Positions 36,577 to 46,035 of a stretch of DNA of 64,000 nucleotides are shown piece by piece. The DNA is taken from positions 673,063-737,062 of the forward strand of contig NZ_JAHKNI010000003.1 of assembly GCF_018860155.1 (NCBI RefSeq), written 5' to 3'. Position numbers and translations under genes: made by a program. The notes under the pieces are model-generated. The model had not been told where the DNA came from and did no database searches. It saw only the letters and a program-made list of their open reading frames with translations. The number at the start of each line of letters is the position of its first letter. Positions within the stretch are counted from its first letter, which is position 1. This stretch comes from Nocardia albiluteola (lineage in GTDB: Bacteria; Actinomycetota; Actinomycetes; Mycobacteriales; Mycobacteriaceae).

Positions 36577-38078
36577 TGGCCAGAATTAAGGACCTTCGAG
36601 AGTATTTGCGTGTGCTGGACTCGCTGGGCGATGTCGAGCACATCGAACGCCCTGTTAGTGCGATGCTCGAGGCCGCGGCGATTACGCGACGCTCAACCGA
36701 GCAGCGCCGGCCGGCGCCGTTGTTCGACAAGATCGAAGGGGTAGCACCGGGATTCCGGATGCTGGGTGCTGCCGGTGCGCTGTCCAGCGATGTAAACCAT
36801 CCAATGGCGCGAGTGGCGGTCTCGCTGGGTTTGCCGCACGACGTGACCGCCGAGGAATTGGTGGAGCACCTGGTGGAAGTGCATGGAAAGGATCCCATCC
36901 CGCCGACCCTGATCTCAGCAGATTCGGCCCCGTGCAAGCAGAACATTCTGCTCGGCGCCGACGCGACGCTGGATCGGTTTCCGATTCCGCAGGTGCATCA
37001 AGATGACGGCGGCCCCTACCTCAACACCTGGGGCATCATTGTCGCGAAGACACCAGACGGGCGGTGGACGAACTGGTCGATCTCGCGCATCATGGTGCTC
37101 GATAGCCACCACATGACCGGCTTGTTCTTACCTCAGCAACACATCGGGATGATCTGGGCTGAATGGGCAAAGATCGGCAAACCGATGCCGTTCGCCGTCG
37201 TACAGGGTGGTGATCCCGGAGTGCCGATGATCGGCGGGATGCCCATTCCAGCCGAGATGGATGAAGGAACGTTCCTGGGTACGCTTTACGGCGAACCCCT
37301 CGAGGTCGTCAAGTGTGAGACGGTCGATCTTGACGTGCCCGCGACTGCGGAAGTCGTGATCGAAGGACACGTCTCGATCACGCGTGACGCCACCGAAGGC
37401 CCTTATGCCGAGTTTCACGGCTACGCGCTTCCAGAGACCTCGCCGGAGCCGATATACACGATCGAGGCGATCACCTACCGCGACAACCCGATCTGGCCAG
37501 TCACCTCCACCGGCCGCCCGCCCGATGACGCCCAGATCGCCCCGGCGGTGGGGGTATCGGCCGAGGTGCTGGCGCTGCTGCGCAACGCCGGCCTGCCCAT
37601 CACCACCGCGTGGCTGCAAGTGGAGACAGCCTGCCACTGGATGCTAATCACGGTCCCGCAACATTGGCGCGATGCGCTCGCGGAGACCAGCAGCACCAAG
37701 TTCGTGCATCGGATCGGGGAGTTGATGAGCACCAACCGGGTTGGCCACATGTGCCCGGTGACCTATGTACTCGACGACGACATCGACCCATCCAACACCT
37801 GCGATGTGTTGTGGGCGCTCGGTACCCGCATCCATCCCAGCCTCCGACAACAGCACTGGGAGGTCCCAATCCTGCCGTGGTATCAGTGCTACACAGAAGA
37901 GGAACGCCACAGCGGCCGAGGGCCGATCGTCGTGCACGACGGTTTGCTTGCCTCAGTAGAAGACGGACGAGCGTACGCGGCGACGTTCGACAACCTCTAC
38001 CCGCCCGAAATCCGTGAACGCATCATCGCGGCCGAGTCCAACGCTCTTCGCCCGAACTATGATCGCCCAGGCCCGTGA
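36576..38078 (+). CDS. ubiD: UbiD-family decarboxylase
   Basis: 500 residues. Landmarks: NTWGIIVAKTPDGRWTNWSISR (cofactor and metal-binding region), GGDPGVPMIGGMPIP, EGPYAEFHGYALPE with the catalytic glutamate region, and YRDNPIWPVTSTGRPPDD. These enzymes reversibly decarboxylate aromatic or unsaturated acids with prenylated FMN from UbiX. Its distance from quinone genes argues for a catabolic or detoxifying role, for example on hydroxybenzoate-type acids; the substrate is not determined. ATG 36576 overlaps the UbiX stop by one base; GTG 36573 is possible. Confidence 0.93.
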   Translation: MARIKDLREYLRVLDSLGDVEHIERPVSAMLEAAAITRRSTEQRRPAPLFDKIEGVAPGFRMLGAAGALSSDVNHPMARVAVSLGLPHDVTAEELVEHLVEVHGKDPIPPTLISADSAPCKQNILLGADATLDRFPIPQVHQDDGGPYLNTWGIIVAKTPDGRWTNWSISRIMVLDSHHMTGLFLPQQHIGMIWAEWAKIGKPMPFAVVQGGDPGVPMIGGMPIPAEMDEGTFLGTLYGEPLEVVKCETVDLDVPATAEVVIEGHVSITRDATEGPYAEFHGYALPETSPEPIYTIEAITYRDNPIWPVTSTGRPPDDAQIAPAVGVSAEVLALLRNAGLPITTAWLQVETACHWMLITVPQHWRDALAETSSTKFVHRIGELMSTNRVGHMCPVTYVLDDDIDPSNTCDVLWALGTRIHPSLRQQHWEVPILPWYQCYTEEERHSGRGPIVVHDGLLASVEDGRAYAATFDNLYPPEIRERIIAAESNALRPNYDRPGP

Positions 38079-38204
38079 GTGTGCCACAGCAATTTGTTCG
38101 CGACCTGTCCACCAAACTCATCTCCGATGTCGAGGATGGCTGAGCCCCCTGTGTTCGTCCGCAGACGGCACCGATACACCGAGCCGGGCTCACCAGGGTA
38201 ACCG

Positions 38205-38240
38205 ACGAGGTCCCGGGAGCGATCGCTCCCGGGACCTCGT
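38205..38240 (+). terminator. 36-bp perfect palindrome, probable terminator
   Basis: Half sequence ACGAGGTCCCGGGAGCGA is followed directly by its exact reverse complement. As RNA it folds into a 16-bp stem with a GAUC loop, then CCTGTTT. It is 127 bases after the UbiD stop. The T run is poor, so strong-stem termination as often seen in high-GC actinobacteria is assumed; a dimeric operator cannot be excluded. Confidence 0.6.
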
Positions 38241-38886
38241 CCTGTTTCGTCCTAGCCGACTGAGCAGATCTACCACGACGTCCGGAGGATTCTTGACGAA
38301 CCTGCACGCGCCCGGGAACCGCACGGGCACGGCCCGCATCCGTCGACGGATGCGGAAACACACCAGAGTCACTCTCACGTGACACAACCAGCTCCTGACG
38401 GCGGTAGCTGTATCTACACCTGTTGACCCAGAGGCATTTTGACACCAATGCACACGAAAAATACTGGTATCACAGGATTTCGATGCCATCGCCACAGCAG
38501 TCACGCAGAGTCGTGCCGGATCGGGGGCTTGGCGAGGCTGCGCTCGGCCGAAGCGACCGCGAAACACACTCCGCTGCAATGCGACAACGCACCAGGTCTC
38601 TATTGGAGTCGCCCACGCCCCAGCGCTCGAATGATCACGAGCATGCCCGGCAGCTTGCTCCATGTAGTGGTGATGGACGGATTACAGCGATTCGGGGTGC
38701 CGGGGGAGCGGCGGACAAGCGAAGCGCCTGCCGCGATCGTGGCACCCTCCCCATGGAGGGCCATATGGCGCCCATAGGCGGCCATCGTCTTCGACCCACC
38801 GGCCCCCTTCGTCCATGCCCCGGGGAGCAGTTGGATGACTTCGGGGAGGTGGTTAGGGTTGGAGCCGGGATCTCGAAGGGGACTGC
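38241..38886. other. Intergenic region, no gene recognised
   Basis: No open frame shows a family motif. In particular there is no recognisable small antitoxin gene directly before the MazF-like toxin. Confidence 0.5.
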
Positions 38887-39294
38887 ATGCGACGCGGAGA
38901 AGTCTGGTGGGCCGAGTTCGATGAACGGCGCCCTGTGGTTTTGCTCGGCGGCGACGAGTCGTCCGGCTTCCAGGTGTTGCAGATCGTGCCGCCGTCGGGT
39001 ATCGACATCAGCGGGTTGGGCATCGAGGTACAGATAGGTGCCATCGAGGGGCTGCCGTACCAGGGTGTATTACGGCTTGGGTTCCCGAATCCGGAATTCG
39101 CCTTCTGTACCTGGCTGACCACCGTCACCGCGGAATCGCTCCGTGAACGGGCGATGGTCTTGACGTCGGCCAAGCTCGACGAGATCGATGAGGCCCTGCG
39201 GCTGACTGCCCAGCCGCAGGAATCGACCCCTGAGGCGACGGCCAGGCTCAACGAGATCAGGGATGCGCTGCGGCGGGGCGAGTTTCAGAACTGA
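38887..39294 (+). CDS. MazF/PemK-like endoribonuclease toxin
   Basis: 135 residues. The start MRRGEVWWAEFDERRPVVLL is the classic MazF/PemK beta-barrel entry, and the middle holds LPYQGVLRLGFP and FCTWLTTV. The family's conserved arginine in the P-V-V-I-L strand region is shifted (RRPVVLL). The C-terminal 40 residues form an added helix. MazF toxins cut mRNA at short motifs; here no antitoxin is visible on either side, so it may be a solitary or housekeeping-type member. Confidence 0.72.
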   Translation: MRRGEVWWAEFDERRPVVLLGGDESSGFQVLQIVPPSGIDISGLGIEVQIGAIEGLPYQGVLRLGFPNPEFAFCTWLTTVTAESLRERAMVLTSAKLDEIDEALRLTAQPQESTPEATARLNEIRDALRRGEFQN

Positions 39295-39415
39295 TTTGCG
39301 TTCTTGTCGGCCATGGCGCGCACGTTGCCGGCCGAGTGCCGACGGCAGGCCCGATCTTCGGCAATAGGGCGCGTTCGGCTCGGCGCCATCGAGGTCGACA
39401 TCGACGACTGTCCAG

Positions 39416-40336
39416 CTACGGGTTCGCGACTCGAGCTTGTCGGTCGGGCCCCGGTTGATCACCGGACGCCGGCGCGAAAGGAGGATGCAAAGCCTGGACT
39501 TCCGACCAGGTGTCGACATCGCACTGACCGTCGGCGTTGTTCCCGGTGCTGAGGACCGTGCCGTCGGCGCGCAGCCCAAGCGTGTGCGTCGAGCCGCCCG
39601 CCACGGCGACGATGTCGCGCCAGGCGCTGACCTCGCACTGCCCGAAGCTGTTGTCTCCGACCGCAAGGACCAGGCCGAACTCCGTGACACCGACGGTGTG
39701 ATAACTGCCTGCGCTCAGCGCGACAACGTCTTCCCACTGCTCGACGTCGCACGCTCCGGTAGTTCGATCTCCGGTTGCGATGACCCGCCCGTCGGCCCGG
39801 AGGCCGACGGTGTGGAGATATCCGGCTGCGATGTCGCACAGGTCACGCCAACCGCCGACCGAACACTGCCCTCGTCGACTGTTCCCCGCTGCCAGAGCCG
39901 TGCCATCCGACCTCACACCGACTGAATGCCAGTCGCCGCACGAGACAGCGACTACCTCGCGCCAGCGCTGCACGTCGCACGCTCCTTCGGAGGTCCTGCC
40001 GGCTGCGAGCACGGTGCCATCGGTAAGGACTCCGAGCGTGCGACGCCAGCCTGCTGCGACTGCTACGACCTCTCGCCACGCAGCTACGTCGCATTGGCCG
40101 TCGCCATTCCATCCGCTCGCCAGCAAGGTGCCATCGGATCGAAGTCCGACGGTGTGAGACCTGCCCGTGTTGTTCGCCGTGTGAACATTGCCCGCAGCAA
40201 CGGCTATGACGTCTTTCCACAATTCGACGCGGCATTCGCCAGCGGCATTGGCGCCCGCGGCGACAACTGTCCCGTCCCGGCGGCAAGCTACAGAGTGTCG
40301 CCTTCCGGCCCCCAGTGCCGACGTGCGCGCTTGCAT
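39416..40336 (-). CDS. RCC1-repeat beta-propeller protein
   Basis: 306 residues consisting of six to seven repeats of about 40 residues. The unit is H-(S/T)-V-G-(L/V)-R-(S/A)-D-G-T-V-L-A-x-G-x-N-x-x-G-Q-C-x-V-x-x-W. This is the RCC1/ALF blade; the protein likely forms a closed propeller. It has no signal peptide or membrane segment. AGGA lies before ATG 40336. The C-terminal 30 residues are proline-rich. Bacterial members usually have unknown binding partners. Confidence 0.85.
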   Translation of the reverse strand: MQARTSALGAGRRHSVACRRDGTVVAAGANAAGECRVELWKDVIAVAAGNVHTANNTGRSHTVGLRSDGTLLASGWNGDGQCDVAAWREVVAVAAGWRRTLGVLTDGTVLAAGRTSEGACDVQRWREVVAVSCGDWHSVGVRSDGTALAAGNSRRGQCSVGGWRDLCDIAAGYLHTVGLRADGRVIATGDRTTGACDVEQWEDVVALSAGSYHTVGVTEFGLVLAVGDNSFGQCEVSAWRDIVAVAGGSTHTLGLRADGTVLSTGNNADGQCDVDTWSEVQALHPPFAPASGDQPGPDRQARVANP

Positions 40337-40547
40337 CCTGACCTCCTGACGAACTCAGGGTAGTGGACGATCAGCCTCTCGGCCTTCCCTGAACGAATGG
40401 CTATGTGCGGCAGAGGATTACAACGGACGAACGTCCGGTATTCGGCAATACCGCGCATCGTCGGCGGCACCTCGCGTCTGCCGGCGATGTCCCACTCACC
40501 AAAACCGCCCACCTGCGGTGCTGCGCAGCTCCGTAGCATCGCCGTCC

Positions 40548-41429
40548 ATGAAATACGCGATCATCGCTCCCGCTGCCGCGGGCACCAGCGCCGATCCTGC
40601 TTGGATATCCGGCTTCGCCAGGCACGTGGAAGCGTGCGGCTTCGAGTCTCTGGTCGCCGTCGAGCACGCCGTCGTGATGAGCCGCTACGCCAGCGTCTAT
40701 CCCTATGCGTCGTCGGGAAAAATGGAGCTCCCGGACAACTGTGATATTCCCGATCCCCTCGAACTTCTGGCTTTTCTGGCGGGGCAGACCACGCGGCTCG
40801 GCTTGGCGACGGGCGTACTCGTGCTGCCCAATCACCATCCCGTGGTGCTGGCCAAGCGGCTGGCCACCCTCGATCGGTTGTCGAACGGCCGGCTGCGGGT
40901 CGGCATCGGCATGGGATGGATGAAGGAAGAGATCGAGGCCTGCGGAGCCCCCTTCGAGGTCCGCGGGCGACGGGCCGACGAGCAACTGGAAGTGCTCGCC
41001 AAATTGTGGGCTGATACAGGTGCGACAGGTGTCGACCACAAGGGTGAATTCTTCAGCTTCCAGTCGGCGATGTGCTACCCGAAGCCGGCCCGGGCCGGCG
41101 GTGTGCCGATTCACGTAGGCGGCCACACCAAGGCCGCGGCGCGCCGCGCGGGACGATACGGCGCGGGGCTGCAACCACTGGGAGTCACTGGTGACGACTT
41201 GGCCGCGCTGGTCGGACTGATGCGCGAAGAAGCAGCACAGGCAGGCCGTGACCCTGCGGAGCTGGAGCTGTCGCTGGGCCACCTGGTCTCCCGTATCGAC
41301 CTCGACCGCTCCGGCCGCCTTGCCCAACAGGGCGCCGATCGGCTCTTGCTGGCCCCGACCCCGACAGCCGATCTGCAACAGGCGATGGACGAGCTGTCGG
41401 CCTGCGCGCAACGGCTGGGCCTGTCATGA
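40548..41429 (+). CDS. LLM-class (probably F420-dependent) oxidoreductase
   Basis: 293 residues of the luciferase-like fold. Family elements: MKYAIIAPA, FESLVAVEHAVV, TTRLGLATGVLVLPNHHPVVLAK, LSNGRLRVGIGMGWMKEE, PIHVGGHTKAAARRAGRYGAG. Sequence style and genome type favour F420 over FMN, although this needs testing. First gene of a run reaching to the MFS gene at 47316; the stop overlaps the next ATG (ATGA). Confidence 0.9.
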   Translation: MKYAIIAPAAAGTSADPAWISGFARHVEACGFESLVAVEHAVVMSRYASVYPYASSGKMELPDNCDIPDPLELLAFLAGQTTRLGLATGVLVLPNHHPVVLAKRLATLDRLSNGRLRVGIGMGWMKEEIEACGAPFEVRGRRADEQLEVLAKLWADTGATGVDHKGEFFSFQSAMCYPKPARAGGVPIHVGGHTKAAARRAGRYGAGLQPLGVTGDDLAALVGLMREEAAQAGRDPAELELSLGHLVSRIDLDRSGRLAQQGADRLLLAPTPTADLQQAMDELSACAQRLGLS

Positions 41430-41902
41430 CCGGGCTGACCATTCACGACCGAATCGCCCTGCAGGACCTCGTCCACCGCTACGCTGCAGCGGTCGACGAG
41501 CGCGATTTTCCCAGGGCCGCAGCACTTTTCACCGATGACGGGATTCTGGAGCTGCCGAATCCGCCGGCCACTCTCGACCCCGTCGTCTCCCACAACGGGA
41601 TCGACGCGGTGACCGCGGCACTGGCCGCCGTGGCCGCCGTGCCGGTGACATTCCATGCGATCGTGGGCGCCGTCTTCGATCCCGGGCCCACCGCGGCAAC
41701 GGCCATCGGGAGGGTCTCGTGCACCGCCCATCACCTCACCCGACGCCAAGACCACGACGCCGACCTGGTCTGGCACATCATCTATCGCGACCGCTACCGC
41801 AGCAGCCCGGCAGGCTGGTTGCTCGAACGACGCAGCCTGCATGTGGCATTCATCGAGTCCCGGCCGGTGGCGGCGATGCGAGCGCCGGGCCCGACGGGGT
41901 AG
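41426..41902 (+). CDS. NTF2-like (SnoaL-type) protein
   Basis: 158 residues: IHDRIALQDLVHRYAAAVDERDF and AAALFTDDGILELP mark the N-terminal helix and first strands of SnoaL_4-type proteins, which occur as small dehydratases or isomerases in ring and sterol catabolism. Coupled to the LLM enzyme by ATGA; 50 bases before the SDR. Confidence 0.85.
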   Translation: MTGLTIHDRIALQDLVHRYAAAVDERDFPRAAALFTDDGILELPNPPATLDPVVSHNGIDAVTAALAAVAAVPVTFHAIVGAVFDPGPTAATAIGRVSCTAHHLTRRQDHDADLVWHIIYRDRYRSSPAGWLLERRSLHVAFIESRPVAAMRAPGPTG

Positions 41903-41952
41903 GCGTCGCCGAACCTGTGCCGCGGCAGAACTTTTCGAGGAGCTTCACACCC

Positions 41953-42801
41953 ATGTCTTCGTCTCGTCCCACAGCACTCGTGACCGGCGCCAGCCGAGGC
42001 ATCGGCCGCGCCACAGCGCTGGTGCTGGCGGGCTCCGGATTCGACGTCGCATTCACCGCGCGCACCGTGGTGGAAGGCGAAGGGACCGTGCCGGCGCGCA
42101 CTACGCGGGAAGGGGAAATCAGCTTCGGAGTACCGGGCAGTCTGGCCACCACCCGCGCTGAGATCGAAAGACTGGGAACGCGTGCGTTACCGCTGCGGAT
42201 GGACCTGGCAGATCCGGCCTCGGTGACCACGGCAGCAGCGGAGTTGCTTGACCGCTGGGGAGCCCCGAACCTGTTGGTCAACAACGCCATCCGGCACAAG
42301 CCACACGCCCGATTCCTCGAACTGGATCTCGATGACCTGCGAGAATCGCTGGAAGCCAATCTCATCGAGCAGATCCGCCTGACCCAGGATCTGCTGCCGG
42401 CGATGATCGACTCCGGCGGCGGCACGATCGTCAACCTGTGTTCGGGCTCAGCCGTCGTCGATCCCCCGGCTCCGCCCGGCGAAGGAGGCTGGGGACTGGG
42501 CTATTCGGCGGCGAAGGCAGCTTTCGGGCGGCTGGCCGGCGCCATCAATGCCGAGCACCGCGGCGACGGGATTCGCGCGTTCAATATCGAGCCTGGGTTC
42601 GTCATCACCGAATCGGGCGCCGCCCGTGGAGGCACCGACGACATCACGGCCGGTGGCTTCACCGGGGCGCCCTCGGACGCGTCAGGTCGAGTGATCGCAT
42701 GGCTGGCCTCGGCGCCGCACACCGAAACCGACCCGTTGCTGGGAACTCTGATCAATGCACCCCGCGTCGCCAGATCCATGGCAACGCACACGCCGAAGTA
42801 G
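41953..42801 (+). CDS. Short-chain dehydrogenase/reductase
   Basis: 282 residues with a complete SDR set: TGASRGIG at 11-18, VNNAIRH in strand 4 (N-N-A), active serine in NLCSGSA and Y-S-A-A-K. A 40-residue insert after the arginine of strand 2 (VVEGEGTVPARTTREGEIS) is longer than in minimal SDRs. Part of the catabolic operon. Confidence 0.9.
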   Translation: MSSSRPTALVTGASRGIGRATALVLAGSGFDVAFTARTVVEGEGTVPARTTREGEISFGVPGSLATTRAEIERLGTRALPLRMDLADPASVTTAAAELLDRWGAPNLLVNNAIRHKPHARFLELDLDDLRESLEANLIEQIRLTQDLLPAMIDSGGGTIVNLCSGSAVVDPPAPPGEGGWGLGYSAAKAAFGRLAGAINAEHRGDGIRAFNIEPGFVITESGAARGGTDDITAGGFTGAPSDASGRVIAWLASAPHTETDPLLGTLINAPRVARSMATHTPK

Positions 42802-43007
42802 GTTCCCCGCCAACGAATTCCTCCATAGACCGCCCAGGGCGGCGTCATCGATCGCCCATCGACGACGCCGCCCCATCTGCTGTTCGCCGATGGTCCACGA
42901 ACGCCCGTCGACGGCTCTGACCACCTGAGTACCGGCCCCAAAAGGCTTGTCCCGGTGAGTAGAAGGGCCGGTTGCACGTTTTCGCCCCGACAGCAGAATC
43001 ACGACCC

Positions 43008-44168
43008 ATGGATCTGCGAGAGACGAGCCGGCAACGGGCCCTACGCAGTGAGCTGCGCGAGTACTTCGCACGGCTCCTGCCCCCGGCGCAACGTCGAGAA
43101 GTGGCCGAGGCGGGCGCGGGCGGGCCGCGATTCCGCGAGGTGACCCGCATGCTCGGCCGGGACGGATGGCTCGGCGTCGGGTGGCCGACGGAGTACGGAG
43201 GCCGCGGGTTGACCGCCGAGGAGCAGTTCATCTTCTACGACGAAATTCAACGGGCGGGAGTGCCGTTCCCCCTGGTCACCATCAATACCGTGGGCCCGGC
43301 GCTCATGCAGTACGGCACCGAGGAACAAAAGGCCAGGTTCCTTCCGGGCATGCTCAGCGGCGAGATCGTGTTCGCGATCGGCTACACCGAACCCGAGGCA
43401 GGAACAGACCTCGCGTCCCTGCGGACTCGCGCCGTCGCCGACGGTGACGGGTTCGTCGTCGACGGCAGCAAGATCTTCACCACCGGCGGCAATACCGCCG
43501 ACTACGTGTGGCTCGCCTGCCGCACCGACCCTGAAGCCCCCAAGCACCAAGGCATTTCGATCCTGATCGTGCCCTGCGATGACCCCGGCTACTCCTGGAC
43601 CCCGATCACCACCGTCGGTGGCATGACCGTGACCGCCACCTATTACTCCGGCATCCGTGTCCCCGCGACCGACGTCGTCGGTGCGGTCAACGGCGGCTGG
43701 CGGTTGATCACCACCCAGCTCAATCACGAACGGGTCGCGCTGGCCGCCCTCGGCGGCCGGATGATCCAGCTGTGGGAGGAGACGCTGGCCTGGGCCGAGG
43801 ACTCCGGCGCCACCGAACAACCTTGGGTGCGGCGCGAATTCGCTCGCACACACGCGCGCCTGGAAGCGATGCGGCTGATGAACCACCGACTCGCCGCCGA
43901 GGTCGGTGACCGAACCCTGAGCCCCGAGAAGGCCGCCGCAGCAAAGGTATACGGCACCGAAACCCATATCGACCTGCAGCGGTCGATGAGCTTCGTGCTC
44001 GGCGCCGGCGGCCGGCTCCGCCCCGGGGCGGTCCGGGCGGCGTTGCACGGACAGGTCGAGCAGCTGTCCCGACAGGGTATCGTCAACACCTTCGGAGGCG
44101 GGGTCAACGATGTACTGCGCGACATGGTCGCCACCGGTGCACTGGGGCTGCCCCGAGGTGCGCGCTGA
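43008..44168 (+). CDS. Acyl-CoA dehydrogenase, large subunit type
   Basis: 386 residues. Central beta-domain motif AIGYTEPEAGTDLASLRT binds FAD, then FTTGGNTADYVWLACR; the C-terminal end TFGGGVNDVLRDMVA is typical of the FadE group used in steroid and terpenoid degradation. Its stop and the next start overlap (TGATG), and the neighbouring gene is a second, shorter acyl-CoA dehydrogenase, so a heteromeric alpha2beta2 enzyme is likely. ATG 43008 (MDLRETSRQ) fits family starts. Confidence 0.92.
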   Translation: MDLRETSRQRALRSELREYFARLLPPAQRREVAEAGAGGPRFREVTRMLGRDGWLGVGWPTEYGGRGLTAEEQFIFYDEIQRAGVPFPLVTINTVGPALMQYGTEEQKARFLPGMLSGEIVFAIGYTEPEAGTDLASLRTRAVADGDGFVVDGSKIFTTGGNTADYVWLACRTDPEAPKHQGISILIVPCDDPGYSWTPITTVGGMTVTATYYSGIRVPATDVVGAVNGGWRLITTQLNHERVALAALGGRMIQLWEETLAWAEDSGATEQPWVRREFARTHARLEAMRLMNHRLAAEVGDRTLSPEKAAAAKVYGTETHIDLQRSMSFVLGAGGRLRPGAVRAALHGQVEQLSRQGIVNTFGGGVNDVLRDMVATGALGLPRGAR

Positions 44169-45229
44169 TGGACTTCCGACTCACCGATGAGCTGCTCGAG
44201 ATCCGAGCGCTGGCCGCACGCATGTTCTCGGTGCTCGGCGATTCCGACACCATCTGGACCGAACTCGGCCGTACCGGACTGCTCGGGCTGGCTCTTCCCG
44301 AGGAGCACGGCGGAGCCGGATTGGGCATGGACGCTGCCTGCGAACTGCTCGAAGAGCAGGGCCGGACCGTTTCGGCCGCTCCGGTCTGGCCACACATCGT
44401 CGCCGCCTTGGCGCTGGCCCGCAACGGATTCGGCGACGTGCTCACCGGCGTGGCCGCCGGCGCACGCCGACTGACGGTGGCGCTCGAGGAATACAGCAGC
44501 GCCGCCGCGGCCGCACCGGCCTGCCGAGCCACCCCCACCGAAAACCGCGGTGACACATGGCGACTGTCGGGTGTCAAGGCTGCGGTCCCGACACCCGAGG
44601 GCGTCGACTTCGTGCTCGTCTCCGCCGTCGCCGACGACGGGCCGGGCCTGTACCTGGTGAAGAACCACGAGCTGGCCTGGGAACCCGCGCCGACAACCGA
44701 TCTCGACCGCGCGCAGGATCTGGTGCTCGAGTCGACACCGGCGCTGCGGGTCGGTGGTCGGCAGACGTTGACCGAGGCAGTGCGCTGGTCGCGGCTGGCG
44801 GTAGCGGCACTGCAGGTGGGAGTCGCCGACGGCGCGCTGCGTCTGGCCGCAGACTATGTCCGCGACCGTCGCCAGTTCGGCCGCTCCATCGGTTCGTTTC
44901 AATCGGTGCAGCACCAGCTGGCCGACTGCTGGACCGACGTCGACGCCATGCGCCTGACCCTGTGGCAGGCCCTCACCTTCGACACCGACGGAAAGCATTC
45001 GGACAGAGCGGCATTGGTCGCCGCCTGGTGGTGCGGGCAGGCCGGACTCGATGTCGCGCACCGCGTCCAGCATGTCCACGGCGGCATCGGAGTCGACACC
45101 GACTACCCCGTCCACCGCCACTTCCTCTGGGGCAAACAACTCGCCGCCACTTTCGGTGGACCCGAAGCCGTCCTGCAGGAACTCGGCGAACTGCTCGTCG
45201 CCGAGAACTCACACGTCAACAAGGAATGA
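44168..45229 (+). CDS. Acyl-CoA dehydrogenase, small subunit type
   Basis: 353 residues. The N-terminal helices are present (MDFRLTDELLEIRALAARMF) and the C-terminal domain has DRRQFGRSIGSFQSVQHQLAD, but the central FAD-binding motifs are reduced, as usual for the second chain of paired FadE dehydrogenases. It overlaps the first chain by one base. The paired enzyme probably oxidises a side-chain or ring-derived acyl-CoA. Confidence 0.9.
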   Translation: MDFRLTDELLEIRALAARMFSVLGDSDTIWTELGRTGLLGLALPEEHGGAGLGMDAACELLEEQGRTVSAAPVWPHIVAALALARNGFGDVLTGVAAGARRLTVALEEYSSAAAAAPACRATPTENRGDTWRLSGVKAAVPTPEGVDFVLVSAVADDGPGLYLVKNHELAWEPAPTTDLDRAQDLVLESTPALRVGGRQTLTEAVRWSRLAVAALQVGVADGALRLAADYVRDRRQFGRSIGSFQSVQHQLADCWTDVDAMRLTLWQALTFDTDGKHSDRAALVAAWWCGQAGLDVAHRVQHVHGGIGVDTDYPVHRHFLWGKQLAATFGGPEAVLQELGELLVAENSHVNKE

Positions 45230-45239
45230 GAAGACAGCT

Positions 45240-45980
45240 ATGCAAACACTGAAGGACAAAGTCGCAATCGTCACCGGCGCGGCCGGGGGAGTGGGTCGCG
45301 GTATCGCCCTGGCTCTCGCGAATGCCGGTGCCCGAGTGGCGATTCCCGATATCAAGTCGGCCGACGACCTCATTGCCCAGCTCGGCGACGACACCGCATT
45401 CGCCAAGATCTGCGATATCCGCGACAGTTCCCAGGTCAACGCCTTCGTCGACGAGGTCGTCGCCAGGTTCGGGACCGTCGACATTCTCGTCAACAACGCC
45501 ATGGCATCCGCACTGCTACCGCTGATCGAAACCAGCGACAAGGACATCGAATTGGCGATGAGTACCGGCCCGATGGCCACCCTGTACTTCATGCGCTCCT
45601 GCTATCCTCACCTCGTCGACGGAGGCAGAATCATCAACCTCCGATCCGGCTCCGAAGTGACCGCGATTCCCAACTTCGTCACCTACATCGCGGCCAAATC
45701 CGCGATCGCGGGCATCACTCGCGCCGCCGCGCGCGAATGGGGCCGATCCGGCATCACCGTGAACGCCATCTGCCCGTTCGTCCTGTCCGACGCCGCAGCA
45801 GCCGAATTCGAGAAACACCCGGGACAGCTCGACAACATCCTCACCAACCTGTCGATCCCCCGCGTCGGCCATGCCGAGAACGACATCGGCCGTGCCGTGG
45901 TCTATCTCGCCGGACCGGACGGGAGCTACGTCACCGGGACCACCCTCAGTGTGGACGGCGGCGCCGCCTTCATGGCGTAG
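45240..45980 (+). CDS. Short-chain dehydrogenase/reductase
   Basis: 246 residues: TGAAGGVGRG at 13-22, LVNNAMAS, and YIAAKSAIAG for the Y-x-x-x-K pair; the active-site serine strand reads NLRSGSEV. C-terminal GTTLSVDGGAAF is typical of classical SDRs. It begins 10 bases after the acyl-CoA dehydrogenase stop. Confidence 0.92.
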   Translation: MQTLKDKVAIVTGAAGGVGRGIALALANAGARVAIPDIKSADDLIAQLGDDTAFAKICDIRDSSQVNAFVDEVVARFGTVDILVNNAMASALLPLIETSDKDIELAMSTGPMATLYFMRSCYPHLVDGGRIINLRSGSEVTAIPNFVTYIAAKSAIAGITRAAAREWGRSGITVNAICPFVLSDAAAAEFEKHPGQLDNILTNLSIPRVGHAENDIGRAVVYLAGPDGSYVTGTTLSVDGGAAFMA

Positions 45981-46035
45981 CGGCCGCATCGCCGCAACCG
46001 CCCGCCCGAATCGCCCTGCGCCCCAAGGACACCCG

